Part shown: positions 1 through 7,475 of the stretch, one piece after another | How the letters are laid out: the number at the start of each line of letters is the position of its first letter | How positions within the stretch are numbered: position 1 is the first letter of the stretch | Assembly (NCBI RefSeq): GCF_019693445.1 | Contig: NZ_JAHRBL010000024.1 | Location: 1-33,678 of the forward strand | From: Deinococcus aquaedulcis | GTDB lineage: Bacteria > Deinococcota > Deinococci > Deinococcales > Deinococcaceae | Length of the DNA: 33,678 nucleotides | Direction: 5' to 3' | The notes under the pieces: generated by a model | The model's input: the letters and a program-made list of their open reading frames with translations, nothing else | Databases searched by the model: none | Told to the model about the DNA's origin: nothing | Translations under genes and position numbers: made by a program

Positions 1-1
1 G

Positions 2-94
2 CTCGCGGCCGTTGACGAGCGATGTGCTTGGCTGATGACCCAAGAAGCTCTGGTTTCGCGCACGACGTACTTCCACTGGCTTCCCAATGCGTAA
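2..94 (+). CDS. Possible 3' end of a gene cut by the window edge
   Basis: An open frame enters from the left edge and stops with TAA at 92-94, giving about 30 residues ending in WLPNA. The residues (RCAWLMTQ, TTYFHW) look like ordinary protein but I do not recognise a family. The other two forward frames stop within the first 35 bases. The sequence after the stop (about 95-130) is clearly more AT-rich than the rest of the window. It could equally be chance. Confidence 0.2.
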   Translation, partial: LAAVDERCAWLMTQEALVSRTTYFHWLPNA

Positions 95-141
95 TGTCCA
101 ATCTTTACTTCATTTTCGTATCATTTGTCGAGGCGCGAGCG

Positions 142-249
142 ATGGTGGCCCGCTATCGCGACCGCCTGCTGACCCTGGGCCTGCTCACCCTGGCCCATGA
201 GCCGGAACGCCCCGCGCCGGATGAACGCCCCCACGAGCCCCAGAGCTGA
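142..249 (+). CDS. Small ORF or 3' remnant of a gene, unknown function
   Basis: This 35-residue frame starts MVARYRDRLL and ends HEPQS. Nearly every codon ends in G or C, as in the real genes of this window, whereas the in-frame stretch upstream (22-130) does not. That suggests either a very small gene (a GAGG sits 8 bases before the ATG) or the C-terminal remnant of a gene whose 5' part was replaced. I do not recognise a family. Region 250-423 downstream shows no gene on either strand. Confidence 0.2.
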   Translation: MVARYRDRLLTLGLLTLAHEPERPAPDERPHEPQS

Positions 250-423
250 AGAGGCATGGGCCCATCTGGCTGCGGCCGGGGCCCACGATGTTGGTGCCTT
301 CCCGTTTCAGCCTTATCGGGAAACCCCCGCGCTTTCTGAGGTGGGGAGCTCCACATTCTCTGTGCTCTCAGCTGACCGGTGCGCAGGAGGATCGTCACCC
401 AGAAGGCCGTTAACCGCTGCGGC

Positions 424-894
424 TCAGGGACTTCCCACTGGCGCAGGTGGCGAGTACAAGACGTCCGAGTTGTAGGCCCTGAGAATCTCTGGCGCGTCCT
501 TGAAGGTCTCGGTCTTGGGCTTGAGCAGGCTGGTGGCCAGCGCGATCTCCAACGCCGGGTTGCTCCTTAGCCGGAACGTTCCGTGGTACTGCCCGTAATC
601 GTCGCCCCAGTGCATCTCGACCACGTGGGGCTCAATAAGCTCGGAGAGTTCCGCCAGCACCTGCTCCCGGTCCAGCGTGGAAACGTACACGCGGGAGCCT
701 CCCTCTGTTACCAGGGGCCCATAGAATTTTTCCCCATCAATGGGCTTGTACTGGGGCGCAGAGAGGGTCTCTAGAATAAGGCTGTTGAGTTGCTCGGGGG
801 TCAGCATGGCGGTGTCCTTCGTGTGTTGAAGCGTGCCGGTCTCGGCGGGGCGGCACGCGACCAGGCAGAGGGCCAGCAGGATCAGGCGTTTCAC
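424..894 (-). CDS. Small lipoprotein coupled to lipase gene; possible immunity partner
   Basis: This is a 156-residue protein with a short signal peptide (MKRLILLALCLVAC) and a lipobox LVAC, with Cys14 as the predicted lipidated residue, so it should be anchored at the envelope. No enzyme motif is visible in the mature part. It starts with GTG; the GTGA at 891-894 is shared with the stop codon of the upstream lipase gene, and a GGAGGGG Shine-Dalgarno lies 3 bases before it. That arrangement implies translational coupling. Small envelope lipoproteins directly after lipase effector genes are often immunity proteins in type VI secretion loci, so that role is possible, but it is inferred from gene order alone. 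It could instead be a chaperone, foldase or unrelated lipoprotein. Confidence 0.75.
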   Translation of the reverse strand: MKRLILLALCLVACRPAETGTLQHTKDTAMLTPEQLNSLILETLSAPQYKPIDGEKFYGPLVTEGGSRVYVSTLDREQVLAELSELIEPHVVEMHWGDDYGQYHGTFRLRSNPALEIALATSLLKPKTETFKDAPEILRAYNSDVLYSPPAPVGSP

Positions 895-2939
895 TGTCCC
901 CTCCAGGAATTCCAGATGATGTCGAGCTGCAGCAGCACCTGCTGCTCAATATTTCTGGGAATCACGATGCCCTGGCGGAAGTAGGTCTCAATTGGCGTGG
1001 CCTTCTGGGGATAGACCGGCATCCCGAAGCCGGTGGGCATCGGCCGGGCCGCATAGTCGGTTTCGTAATGGTCCATCTTCAGCACCTTGCTCAGCGCCAC
1101 ATCGTCCGGGTCCAGCGCCAGCGGGGCCGAGCCGGCCATCAGCGCGTTCGCCCGCTTCTTGAACTCCGCGATGGTCTTGATGCTCTTGTCCGCCGCCAGG
1201 TTCTCTACATGAGACAGCAGCGTGTTGTAGGCGATGTTGGCGTACACCGTGGCCTCGAACAGGTCGGTGCCCGGGTACAGATGGACGTTGTTGGCCAGGG
1301 TCTGCCGCTTGTTCTCCGCCTGAATGCGCGGATCCTGCGCCGTGCTGTAGGTGCCCGCAAGCACCGTCTTGACGTCCTGCAGCTTTTCTCCAGGCTTGGC
1401 ACTGAGGGTCGCCTCGTCCTTCAGGCCCTGATCGGCCATCACCTGCAGGTCCTCACTGAGGTTCTTCTGGCCCCGGATGTAGGTGCTCAGCATCGGCGTC
1501 ACATGCCCCGAGGCGATGTTCTCCAGGGCGCTGTTGCCGAAGGGTTCCCGGGTCCCCTTGTCCCGGCTCACCCGGTCAAAGTACGTGATCTGCCCGTCCA
1601 GCGCCTGCTGCCCGGCCGTCGGCACGATGTCGCCTTCCACCCGGTAATGCCGGGCCAGGATGGGGTCGGCCTTGCCTTCGCCCGCGTTGTGCTGGCGCAT
1701 TTTGGCGACTTCGGCCTTGTCAATGTTCGCGGCCTGGAACGTCACCACCGAGCCGAAATACTCCGGATGCAGGGCCGGCACCAGCTGCGCAATCGCGCCG
1801 CCCAGGCTGTGGCCCGTCGAAACCGCCTTGCCCTTCAGCCGCTGCAGATTCGCCAGAATCAGGTCTTCGTTCGGTTGCACGTGGTACCAGCCCACCTGCT
1901 TGGGTGACAGGTCGCCCATGATCGTGTCGACCGTCCCTTCAATCCCCTCCCGCCGGGCCTGCGCCTGCTCGGCGACCAAGCCGCCTTTCGCCTTGGCCGC
2001 CTTGGCCGCGTCATTGCCCAGGGGGTCATATTTCACGCCCTCTGTGCCGCGAAACGACACGATGGGATGCGCCCACCTGGCCTTTCCGGGCACTGGCGTA
2101 AACACACGCATCTGAAAACCCCAGCGCCCCAGAATCAGCGGCCCCGCCCTGAAGCCAAAGTGCTTCAGCAGGGCGGCAGGGTTGCTGTGACGCCGCTCGT
2201 CAAAGGTGTCGCTGTTCATCTCCTCGGCCGTCTGGTTGCTGTACACCAGCCCCACGGCAATCTGCTCCAGGAAAGCGTCCAGGGTCAACGTCTCCTGGCT
2301 CATGGGCGGCGGCAGCAGGGCCATCAGCGGGCCGCGTTGATTGGCGTCGCGGATCAGTTCACCGAGCGTGGCGCTCAGGGTCTTGCCGCCGTGCTGCTTG
2401 GCGTACGCAGCGGCAACCGCGTGGCGGTCTTTGGCGGGAATGGCCCCCAGAATTCCTTTCAGGATGGCCACGTCGTGGCTGGTGGCGGCGCTGCCCAGCG
2501 TGTCGCGGGCCTGGTAGGCGCCGGTGATGTTGCCCAGGCCAATGTGGCTGGCCGAATGCCGGGTTTCGGTCAGGCGCCGGGTCACGCCGCTGGTAATGTC
2601 CTGCGCGGCCGCTGGCCCCAGCAGAAGGCCTGCGGCGCCGTTGCTGGCGCCATCCGCCCAGCCAGGAATGGCCTCGCCATCTTTGCCCAGATTGGCCTTG
2701 ATCGTCTGGTCCATCAGCCGTTCCTGGGTGTGTTTCTCGATCCATTCGCCCAGGAAGAGGGCCATCAGGTTGGGGCGGCCCGCCATACCCCTGATCTTGG
2801 CGGCGTTGCGCTGAATTTCCGCCTGAACATACGTCGGAAGGGTGGCTGCTGGCTTCGCGGCCGGCGGCGTGGCCGCCTTGGTAGAGGCCGCCTGGGGAGA
2901 CGAGGGAGCGGTGGTGCGGCGGGTGGGGGTCTCCAGCAT
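891..2939 (-). CDS. Class-3 lipase-like protein with annexin-like N-terminal segment
   Basis: The protein has 682 residues. The C-terminal half carries an alpha/beta-hydrolase of the lipase class 3 type: a block around IVSFRGTEGV, the nucleophile elbow GHSLGG with Ser378, Asp437 in EGDIVP and His479 in GHVTP, which form a plausible catalytic triad. Residues 1-35 are rich in Pro, Ala and Thr with no signal peptide. Residues about 149-212 resemble one annexin repeat in spacing of hydrophobic residues and in the pattern IL-x-x-IL, AAAY-x-x-QHG-x-x-L and LMALL; this is a visual match only. The ATG is preceded by AGGAG at 5 bases. The downstream lipoprotein gene overlaps by GTGA. Lack of a signal peptide plus the paired lipoprotein fits an effector exported by a specialised system, but a cytoplasmic or membrane-associated lipase is equally possible. 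Substrate is unknown. Confidence 0.85.
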   Translation of the reverse strand: MLETPTRRTTAPSSPQAASTKAATPPAAKPAATLPTYVQAEIQRNAAKIRGMAGRPNLMALFLGEWIEKHTQERLMDQTIKANLGKDGEAIPGWADGASNGAAGLLLGPAAAQDITSGVTRRLTETRHSASHIGLGNITGAYQARDTLGSAATSHDVAILKGILGAIPAKDRHAVAAAYAKQHGGKTLSATLGELIRDANQRGPLMALLPPPMSQETLTLDAFLEQIAVGLVYSNQTAEEMNSDTFDERRHSNPAALLKHFGFRAGPLILGRWGFQMRVFTPVPGKARWAHPIVSFRGTEGVKYDPLGNDAAKAAKAKGGLVAEQAQARREGIEGTVDTIMGDLSPKQVGWYHVQPNEDLILANLQRLKGKAVSTGHSLGGAIAQLVPALHPEYFGSVVTFQAANIDKAEVAKMRQHNAGEGKADPILARHYRVEGDIVPTAGQQALDGQITYFDRVSRDKGTREPFGNSALENIASGHVTPMLSTYIRGQKNLSEDLQVMADQGLKDEATLSAKPGEKLQDVKTVLAGTYSTAQDPRIQAENKRQTLANNVHLYPGTDLFEATVYANIAYNTLLSHVENLAADKSIKTIAEFKKRANALMAGSAPLALDPDDVALSKVLKMDHYETDYAARPMPTGFGMPVYPQKATPIETYFRQGIVIPRNIEQQVLLQLDIIWNSWRGQ
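2304..2495 (-). other. Annexin-repeat-like segment (residues about 149-212 of the lipase)
   Basis: The segment runs from TLGSAATSHDVAILKG to LMALL. Annexin repeats follow the order: G-x-G-T-D/E-like turn, I-I-x-x-L helix, R/Q-x-x-I-x-x-x-Y helix, G-K-x-L turn, then a helix ending in L-L-x-L-L. Here that order and spacing are kept, but the calcium-binding K-G-x-G-T turn is replaced by LGSAATS. Annexins bind membranes, which would suit a lipase. This is pattern recognition without a profile search. Confidence 0.4.
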
Positions 2940-2956
2940 GGGGGCTCCTGGCCTTC

Positions 2957-2962
2957 AGGGTA
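2957..2962 (-). promoter_or_regulatory. Possible -10 hexamer for the lipase-lipoprotein operon
   Basis: On the minus strand the hexamer reads TACCCT. Transcription would begin about 11 bases before the ATG at 2939, leaving a very short leader that still contains the AGGAG Shine-Dalgarno. No convincing -35 element was found. Confidence 0.3.
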
Positions 2963-3659
2963 CCGGACGGCCAGTCAGCTTGGGGTATAGATGGCGTGGG
3001 TGGCCTTGAGCGTCTGCCCATCTGGAGAGGGCGTCTGGGGCCCGTCGGCCCAGGTGTGGCCGAGCGTCTGGCCTGGGCGGCGTGTGGCGGTCACCACTTC
3101 AGGGGTCGGAGGAAGGGCTCGTCAGAGGAGGCGGGCAATATCCTTCCCCCCTTGGACAACGCCTTCATGCCTGCCGCGTCGGCAGGGGGCGGCCACTACT
3201 CGCCCAAACGTAAGCACCACTGCACCCCTTGATCGTCACTGAAGCCCTGCCGCCTTCCATGGGCATGCGTCCCCCACGCGCTGATCCATTGGTCAACAGG
3301 TGTTCGGGACGCTACCCACAGTTGCTGCTGGAATGTGGCCAAGAGGGTTCGTACCCTGAGTCACCCAACCCGCCGTGAGCTGCCTCCAGCGGTGCAGGCG
3401 GGTTCTTGGCTATGCCCCTCTATGCCTCCGTAGATATGGTCGGCGTGGTCCGGGCGGTCAATGCGGCATGGCCGGAGTTCATGCAGGCTAATGGCAGCGA
3501 GTCCGAGATGAGCCCAACTCCCTGACGGCGTGTGACCGGGCGCAGGGGCCCTCTTCTGAAAAGACACCTTCCTTTCTGCGCCATCGGCCGGGAACCTCAG
3601 GACTGTTCACGTGTTCCTGGCGCTGGTCAACGCGCCGCTGACGTCCCCTTTCAGCCCTT
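2963..3659. other. About 700 bases without a convincing gene
   Basis: This lies between the divergent-facing 5' end of the lipase gene and the 3' end of the TPR-GGDEF gene. It holds only short frames. The best is 3412-3525 (+), 37 residues beginning MPLYASVDMVG, with mixed coding character and no Shine-Dalgarno; it may be a gene remnant. An imperfect inverted repeat, AACCCGCC at 3367-3374 and GGCGGGTT at 3396-3403, could form a hairpin but lacks a T-tract. No tRNA or insertion-sequence end is seen. Confidence 0.4.
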
Positions 3660-5348
3660 TTATCGGCCATCCGCACCCTTCGACGGCGCCTGATAGGCGC
3701 AGATGCGGTTCTTTCCTGCGCGTTTTGCCTGGTACATCGCGGTGTCTGCGCCGTGCAGCAGGCCGTCAAGATCCTGGGCCTGATCGGGGTAAGCCGCGTA
3801 ACCCACACTTGCCCCGATGTGGACCGCTGAACCGCCCAGCGAAAAGGGCACCTGGAGGACCTCGATGATCCGCTGGCCCACGCGGTGCAGATCATCCTCA
3901 CCCGTGATGCACTGGGCCAGCACCACAAACTCGTCGCCGGCAAAGCGCGCCACCGTATCGGCCTCGCGCACCACGCCCAGCAGCCGGGCGGCCACCTGAC
4001 GCAGTACCTCGTCGCCAGCGGCGTGGCCCCAGGTGTCGTTGACCTGCTTGAAGTCGTCCAGATCAATGAACAGCACGCCGTGGCGCGCGGGGGTCCGGCG
4101 CGCCAGCTTCAGGGTCTGGGTCAGGCGTTCCAGAAAGAGGTTGCGGTTGGGCAGCCCCGTCAGGGGGTCATGGTCAGCCAGGTGCCGCACCGCCGCTTCG
4201 GCGCGCCGCAGATCTGCATTCGCCTGTTCCAGTTCGGCGCGCCGTTCCCGTTCCCACTGCGCTTCCCGCCGCAGGGCCACCACGTTCGCCTCCACGGCCA
4301 AGATGTTGGTCTTGTGGTCCAGGTTCAGGGTGTGCAGTTGGGCCCATGTCGCGTGGAACGCCTTGTACTGCTGCAAGGCCGCTTCAAAGGCGTGCTGCTG
4401 CTCCAGCGCCGCCGCCAGCCAGCGGTGGGCGTCGCACACCTGGCGAAGCAGCGCCACACGCTGGGCCAGGGCCAGCGCCGCTTGCAACGGAGCCAGGGCT
4501 GCGGGTTGCTCGCCCCGGATCAGGTGCAGGCGCCCCCGGGCGATGAGGGTCATGGCTTCGTGCTCCCGGTCCCCACTGGCGCGGTGCATCTCCAGCGCTT
4601 GGCGGCTGTCCGCTTCGGCCTCTTCCACCTGCCCCTGTTCGAGAAACATCAGGGCCCGGTAGGTGCGGAGGATGGCTTCGGGGTGGTCCAGGTGCAGCGC
4701 CTGACACTGGGCGAGCAGCCCGTGGCTGTCGCTCAGGGCCTGCGCATGCTCGCCCAGATGAAAGCGGGTCACCACAAGGTTCAGGCGGGTGATGGCCTCC
4801 TGCGTGCAGTGCACAGGGGAAGGCGGGTCCAGGCGCACCCCCTCGAGCCGCTCGAGCGCCTGGGTGTGCAGTTCCAGCGCGCGGTCATACGCCTGGATGT
4901 CCCAGTGGATGTTGCCCATATTGGTCAGCACGCGCGCCTCGCCGGGCAGGTCCCCCAGTTCGTGCACAAGGTGCAGGCTGGTCAGGGCACAGTGCATCGC
5001 CTGCGCGTAGTCACCGCGCTGCTTATGAACAACGCTCAGTGCTGTTGCCGCGCGGTAGGCGGCGGCCGGAAAGCGGTCGTGGGCCAGGGCGTAGGCCTGC
5101 GTGTAGTGCGTCAGCGCAGCCGCGTAGTCCGACTGATAGTAGGCGCAACCGCCCAGCACGATATGGGCCATGGCCAGGCCCTCTTCATCCTGCAGGGCCT
5201 GCGCCAGGGTGTACGCCTGGGTGGCCAGGTGCAGGGCTTGCCGCGCGTCGGCGTACTTCTGCTCGTCGGCCTCTGCCAGCAGCCGGGCCAGCGCCGCCGG
5301 AGTGCCGGCCACGTCCTCAGCAGGAGATTCGGGTTCCAGAGGGCTCAT
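3660..5348 (-). CDS. TPR-repeat diguanylate cyclase (AGDEF variant)
   Basis: This is a 562-residue protein with no signal peptide or membrane segment. Residues about 10-350 are helical TPR-like repeats (for example ALTHYTQAYALAHDRFP and ALELHTQALERL), followed by a coiled-coil linker (REAQWERERRAELEQANADLR) and a C-terminal GGDEF domain starting HDPLTGLPNRN. The active-site loop reads AGDEF instead of GGDEF; such variants can be active. An inhibitory-site motif RxxD (READ) sits five residues before it, so product inhibition by c-di-GMP is likely retained. The predicted reaction is two GTP to c-di-GMP in the cytoplasm, with the TPRs sensing a protein partner. I chose the ATG at 5348 because GAGGAG precedes it by 9 bases; upstream in-frame codons lack a ribosome site. 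Confidence 0.9.
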   Translation of the reverse strand: MSPLEPESPAEDVAGTPAALARLLAEADEQKYADARQALHLATQAYTLAQALQDEEGLAMAHIVLGGCAYYQSDYAAALTHYTQAYALAHDRFPAAAYRAATALSVVHKQRGDYAQAMHCALTSLHLVHELGDLPGEARVLTNMGNIHWDIQAYDRALELHTQALERLEGVRLDPPSPVHCTQEAITRLNLVVTRFHLGEHAQALSDSHGLLAQCQALHLDHPEAILRTYRALMFLEQGQVEEAEADSRQALEMHRASGDREHEAMTLIARGRLHLIRGEQPAALAPLQAALALAQRVALLRQVCDAHRWLAAALEQQHAFEAALQQYKAFHATWAQLHTLNLDHKTNILAVEANVVALRREAQWERERRAELEQANADLRRAEAAVRHLADHDPLTGLPNRNLFLERLTQTLKLARRTPARHGVLFIDLDDFKQVNDTWGHAAGDEVLRQVAARLLGVVREADTVARFAGDEFVVLAQCITGEDDLHRVGQRIIEVLQVPFSLGGSAVHIGASVGYAAYPDQAQDLDGLLHGADTAMYQAKRAGKNRICAYQAPSKGADGR

Positions 5349-5384
5349 CGTCAGGCACTCCTCTACACGGTGGGGCGTGTCTGC

Positions 5385-5390
5385 AGTGTA
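5385..5390 (-). promoter_or_regulatory. Possible -10 hexamer for the TPR-GGDEF gene
   Basis: On the minus strand the hexamer reads TACACT, about 37 bases before the ATG, leaving a leader of roughly 30 bases with a good GAGGAG. No clear -35 element. Confidence 0.3.
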
Positions 5391-5693
5391 GGGCGGCCTC
5401 CGCACACAACTCTGACCAGTAGCGGCGCGGTGGGCGGGGACCTGATTGAAACGCTAGCCATGCGGCGAACGCTGCCAAAACGCCCACCTCAGGCCTGGGC
5501 TGCTTATGACGGCTGCTCCGTTATTGAACCCATTGTGGCTAGGCGCAAGGTCAGGTTTGCGGCGAAAGAACGCCCTCCACTGTCTGGATCGGCTTTTCCT
5601 CGACTGGGGGACGGTCTGGCCAGCCGGTCAGCAGCGCCCCACGGCTGCCTAGAGAGGTCAGCCTGGCGCCTCTAGCACTACACCACCCACCTT
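5391..5693. other. Divergent intergenic region, no gene seen
   Basis: This separates the minus-strand TPR-GGDEF gene from the plus-strand exported-protein gene at 5729. Frames in it are antisense continuations or low-quality. It presumably carries both promoters; only the two -10 hexamers listed here could be identified. Confidence 0.4.
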
Positions 5694-5699
5694 TATAAT
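5694..5699 (+). promoter_or_regulatory. Consensus -10 TATAAT for exported protein gene
   Basis: A perfect TATAAT lies 29 bases before the ATG at 5729 in a locally AT-rich patch that stands out in this GC-rich window. The expected leader is about 22 bases (ending GACGTACAGA) and has no strong Shine-Dalgarno. The -35 position (around 5671-5676) does not resemble TTGACA. Confidence 0.5.
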
Positions 5700-5728
5700 G
5701 AAAAAAATTATACACAAAGACGTACAGA

Positions 5729-6235
5729 ATGAAAAGAAGTATCTACTGGATCGTGGCGGTTGGGTGGCTGGCGGCCGGCATGGGGCAAGCGCAGACGGCC
5801 ACCCCCACGCCTATCCTTCTGCGAGCGAACCTGGCCCAGACCTTCGCGCAGACCGCCTGCCCCTCGAATGCTCCCGCTGGCTCCCTGTGCCTGGACGTGA
5901 CAGCGAAGGGCATCGTTGCGGGGCTGGGGCCTGTGGAGCTGCGCCGGCTGGTGCGCGTCAAGGGCGCCGCGTTCAACCCGGCGCAGCCCACCTGCGTTGA
6001 GGGCTATACCCGGGGCACGCTGAGCGTCTCCAAAACAGACACGCTGACCTTTGAAGGTCTGGGTCAGGTCTGCCTGTCCACGGGCATTGCGGGCTATCAC
6101 CTCGTGGTGACGGGTGGCACCGGGCGGTATGCCGGCGTCGTGGGCGGCGGCGCAGTCACGGTGCCCCCGCCGGACTCCGGCAGCACAGGTCGGGAGCTGT
6201 GGGACGTTCTGCTTTATCCCGCTGCAGGCCGCTAA
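5729..6235 (+). CDS. Small exported protein with four cysteines, unknown function
   Basis: This is a 168-residue protein with an N-terminal signal peptide (MKRSIYWIVAVGWLAAGMGQAQ, likely cleaved after AQA or AQ). The mature part has four cysteines (TACPS, LCLD, PTCVE, QVCLS), consistent with two disulfides in the envelope or medium. A Gly-rich stretch, GTGRYAGVVGGGAVTV, recalls the G-T-G-x-(F/Y)-x-G turns of beta-barrel proteins of the allene-oxide-cyclase-like type, but that is a weak visual similarity. A second ATG at 5698 opens a different frame and is not this gene. It converges on the next exported-protein gene with a 69-base gap. Confidence 0.7.
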   Translation: MKRSIYWIVAVGWLAAGMGQAQTATPTPILLRANLAQTFAQTACPSNAPAGSLCLDVTAKGIVAGLGPVELRRLVRVKGAAFNPAQPTCVEGYTRGTLSVSKTDTLTFEGLGQVCLSTGIAGYHLVVTGGTGRYAGVVGGGAVTVPPPDSGSTGRELWDVLLYPAAGR

Positions 6236-6304
6236 AGAGAGGTGACGGCCGGGCGCGCCCTGCCTGGTCGCCCCTGTGGGTGTCCCTTCCCAGGGAATCC
6301 CCCC

Positions 6305-6994
6305 TCAGCGGCCCACGGTCAGTTGAAAGCGATCGCGTCCGCCGCAGCCGGTCACGCGGGCCTCCAGCGAAAGCTCTGAGAAGGTGTAGTTGAGGTTGAC
6401 CCGCAAGGAGTCGTCACGCACGGCGCGCAGGCTGAACGTGATCAGCGGCGTGCCCACCTCATCAAAGCCAGGGCTGGTGCCCAGCGGGAACCGGCGCGCG
6501 GGTGGCCACTTCACCTGACACGTCTTGAACGTGACGTGCACGCTGTCTCGAAGTCCAAGCTGGCGGCAGTTCAGGGGCCCTGTGGTCGTTATGGCAGTAG
6601 AGCGCTTGATGGCCTGCTGCAGTTGGTCAACCAGAACCTCGTACGCGGTCAGTTGATCAGCCAGGTGCACCAGACTGCCCTGGCCATGAGGACGGACCGT
6701 ATAGACCTTGTCCGGCACAGCCAGCACGACCCACTGTTTGCCCTGCGGGGTTGGCGGCCCACCCCACGCCGCCGAGAGCAGCGCCGCGACCGTTGCGGGT
6801 GCCTGATTGGGGTAGACGGTGCAGGTGAAGTGAACCAGGGGCGTACTGGGGTGCGCACAGGGGACGTTGCGGTGCGGCAGGGTTTGCAGGGTGTCAGCGG
6901 CCCGCATCCCCTCGAAATCGAGTTGGCAGGCGCCCGCCGCGCTCCATACGCTCAGACCAGCCAAGCCCACACCCAGGATGCCTCTCCAGTTCAC
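6305..6994 (-). CDS. Exported protein with six cysteines, unknown function
   Basis: This is a 229-residue protein with a GTG start. The signal peptide (residues about 1-22, VNWRGILGVGLAGLSVWSAAGA) is followed by a mature part starting at CQLDFEG. Six cysteines in the mature chain (ACQL, PCAH, FTCT, NCRQ, KTCQ, GCGG) suggest disulfides, so function outside the cytoplasm is likely. I recognise no family or catalytic motif. The start has no Shine-Dalgarno but TAAACT lies 9 bases before it, which suggests a leaderless or nearly leaderless mRNA. The C-terminus (VTGCGGRDRFQLTVGR) is likely beta-rich. Being convergent with another cysteine-containing exported protein may be coincidence. Confidence 0.7.
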   Translation of the reverse strand: MNWRGILGVGLAGLSVWSAAGACQLDFEGMRAADTLQTLPHRNVPCAHPSTPLVHFTCTVYPNQAPATVAALLSAAWGGPPTPQGKQWVVLAVPDKVYTVRPHGQGSLVHLADQLTAYEVLVDQLQQAIKRSTAITTTGPLNCRQLGLRDSVHVTFKTCQVKWPPARRFPLGTSPGFDEVGTPLITFSLRAVRDDSLRVNLNYTFSELSLEARVTGCGGRDRFQLTVGR

Positions 6995-7003
6995 GGTGAC
7001 TGC

Positions 7004-7009
7004 AGTTTA
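7004..7009 (-). promoter_or_regulatory. Possible -10 hexamer, near-leaderless start
   Basis: On the minus strand TAAACT ends 9 bases before the GTG at 6994, which would leave a leader of only about 3 bases. Weaker than the 5-6 base examples elsewhere in the window. Confidence 0.3.
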
Positions 7010-7425
7010 CGTGCCCAGGCGCGGCTCGTCTGCCACATCTGGGTTGCGCAATCAAGAGGCGTCGGCCAGCGGTGACCGGCGGGACATTTGAAGGCCCACA
7101 CGGGTCCTGTGCGGCCGAGCCCTTGAACGCTGGAGTCCGCATATCCGGTGAGGCAGTGCTGTCAATCCCCAACCAAACTCATGGGCCACCAATCGGGTAT
7201 AGAACCGGATTCGCGCCGACACGCGCATGGAGAGCCCTGCTGTCTCGTCGGCCGCGCCCTGATTTTAGAGTTAAGCCCCTCGGCCGGGATGGCTTAGCCG
7301 AGGACAGCGCTTCGCCCCACCTGGGTCCGTCTGACACTCGATTCACCTCGGATTCTGGAAACCCTGCCCCCAATAGGTCTGGGCTTCGGGACTCGGCGAC
7401 CGCCACACGGGCGCAGCGCAAAGTT
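7010..7425. other. Intergenic region with a hairpin, no gene seen
   Basis: No frame here looks coding. An inverted repeat, CCTCGGC at 7278-7284 and GCCGAGG at 7297-7303, has a 12-base loop and lies near an AT-rich patch (GATTTTAGAGTTAAG at 7261-7275). It could be a structured leader for the minus-strand gene at 6994, a terminator remnant, or nothing. No tRNA. Confidence 0.35.
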
Positions 7426-7462
7426 GCCGGGCCGCTGCAGCTCTGGCAACGGCCCGGCTTTT
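7426..7462 (-). terminator. Hairpin terminator after the PLP enzyme gene
   Basis: Perfect 9-base arms GCCGGGCCG (7426-7434) and CGGCCCGGC (7450-7458) with a 15-base loop lie about 17 bases after the stop codon at 7476. The T-run (TTTT at 7459-7462) follows the hairpin on the plus strand, so on the minus strand it is an A-run before the hairpin. It may act in both directions. Confidence 0.55.
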
Positions 7463-7475
7463 CCTTCGGCCAGCT

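Noticed and set aside
3885..5675. 596-residue plus-strand frame opposite the TPR-GGDEF gene
   Set aside because: Shadow of the minus-strand gene, which has TPR and GGDEF motifs and a good ribosome site.
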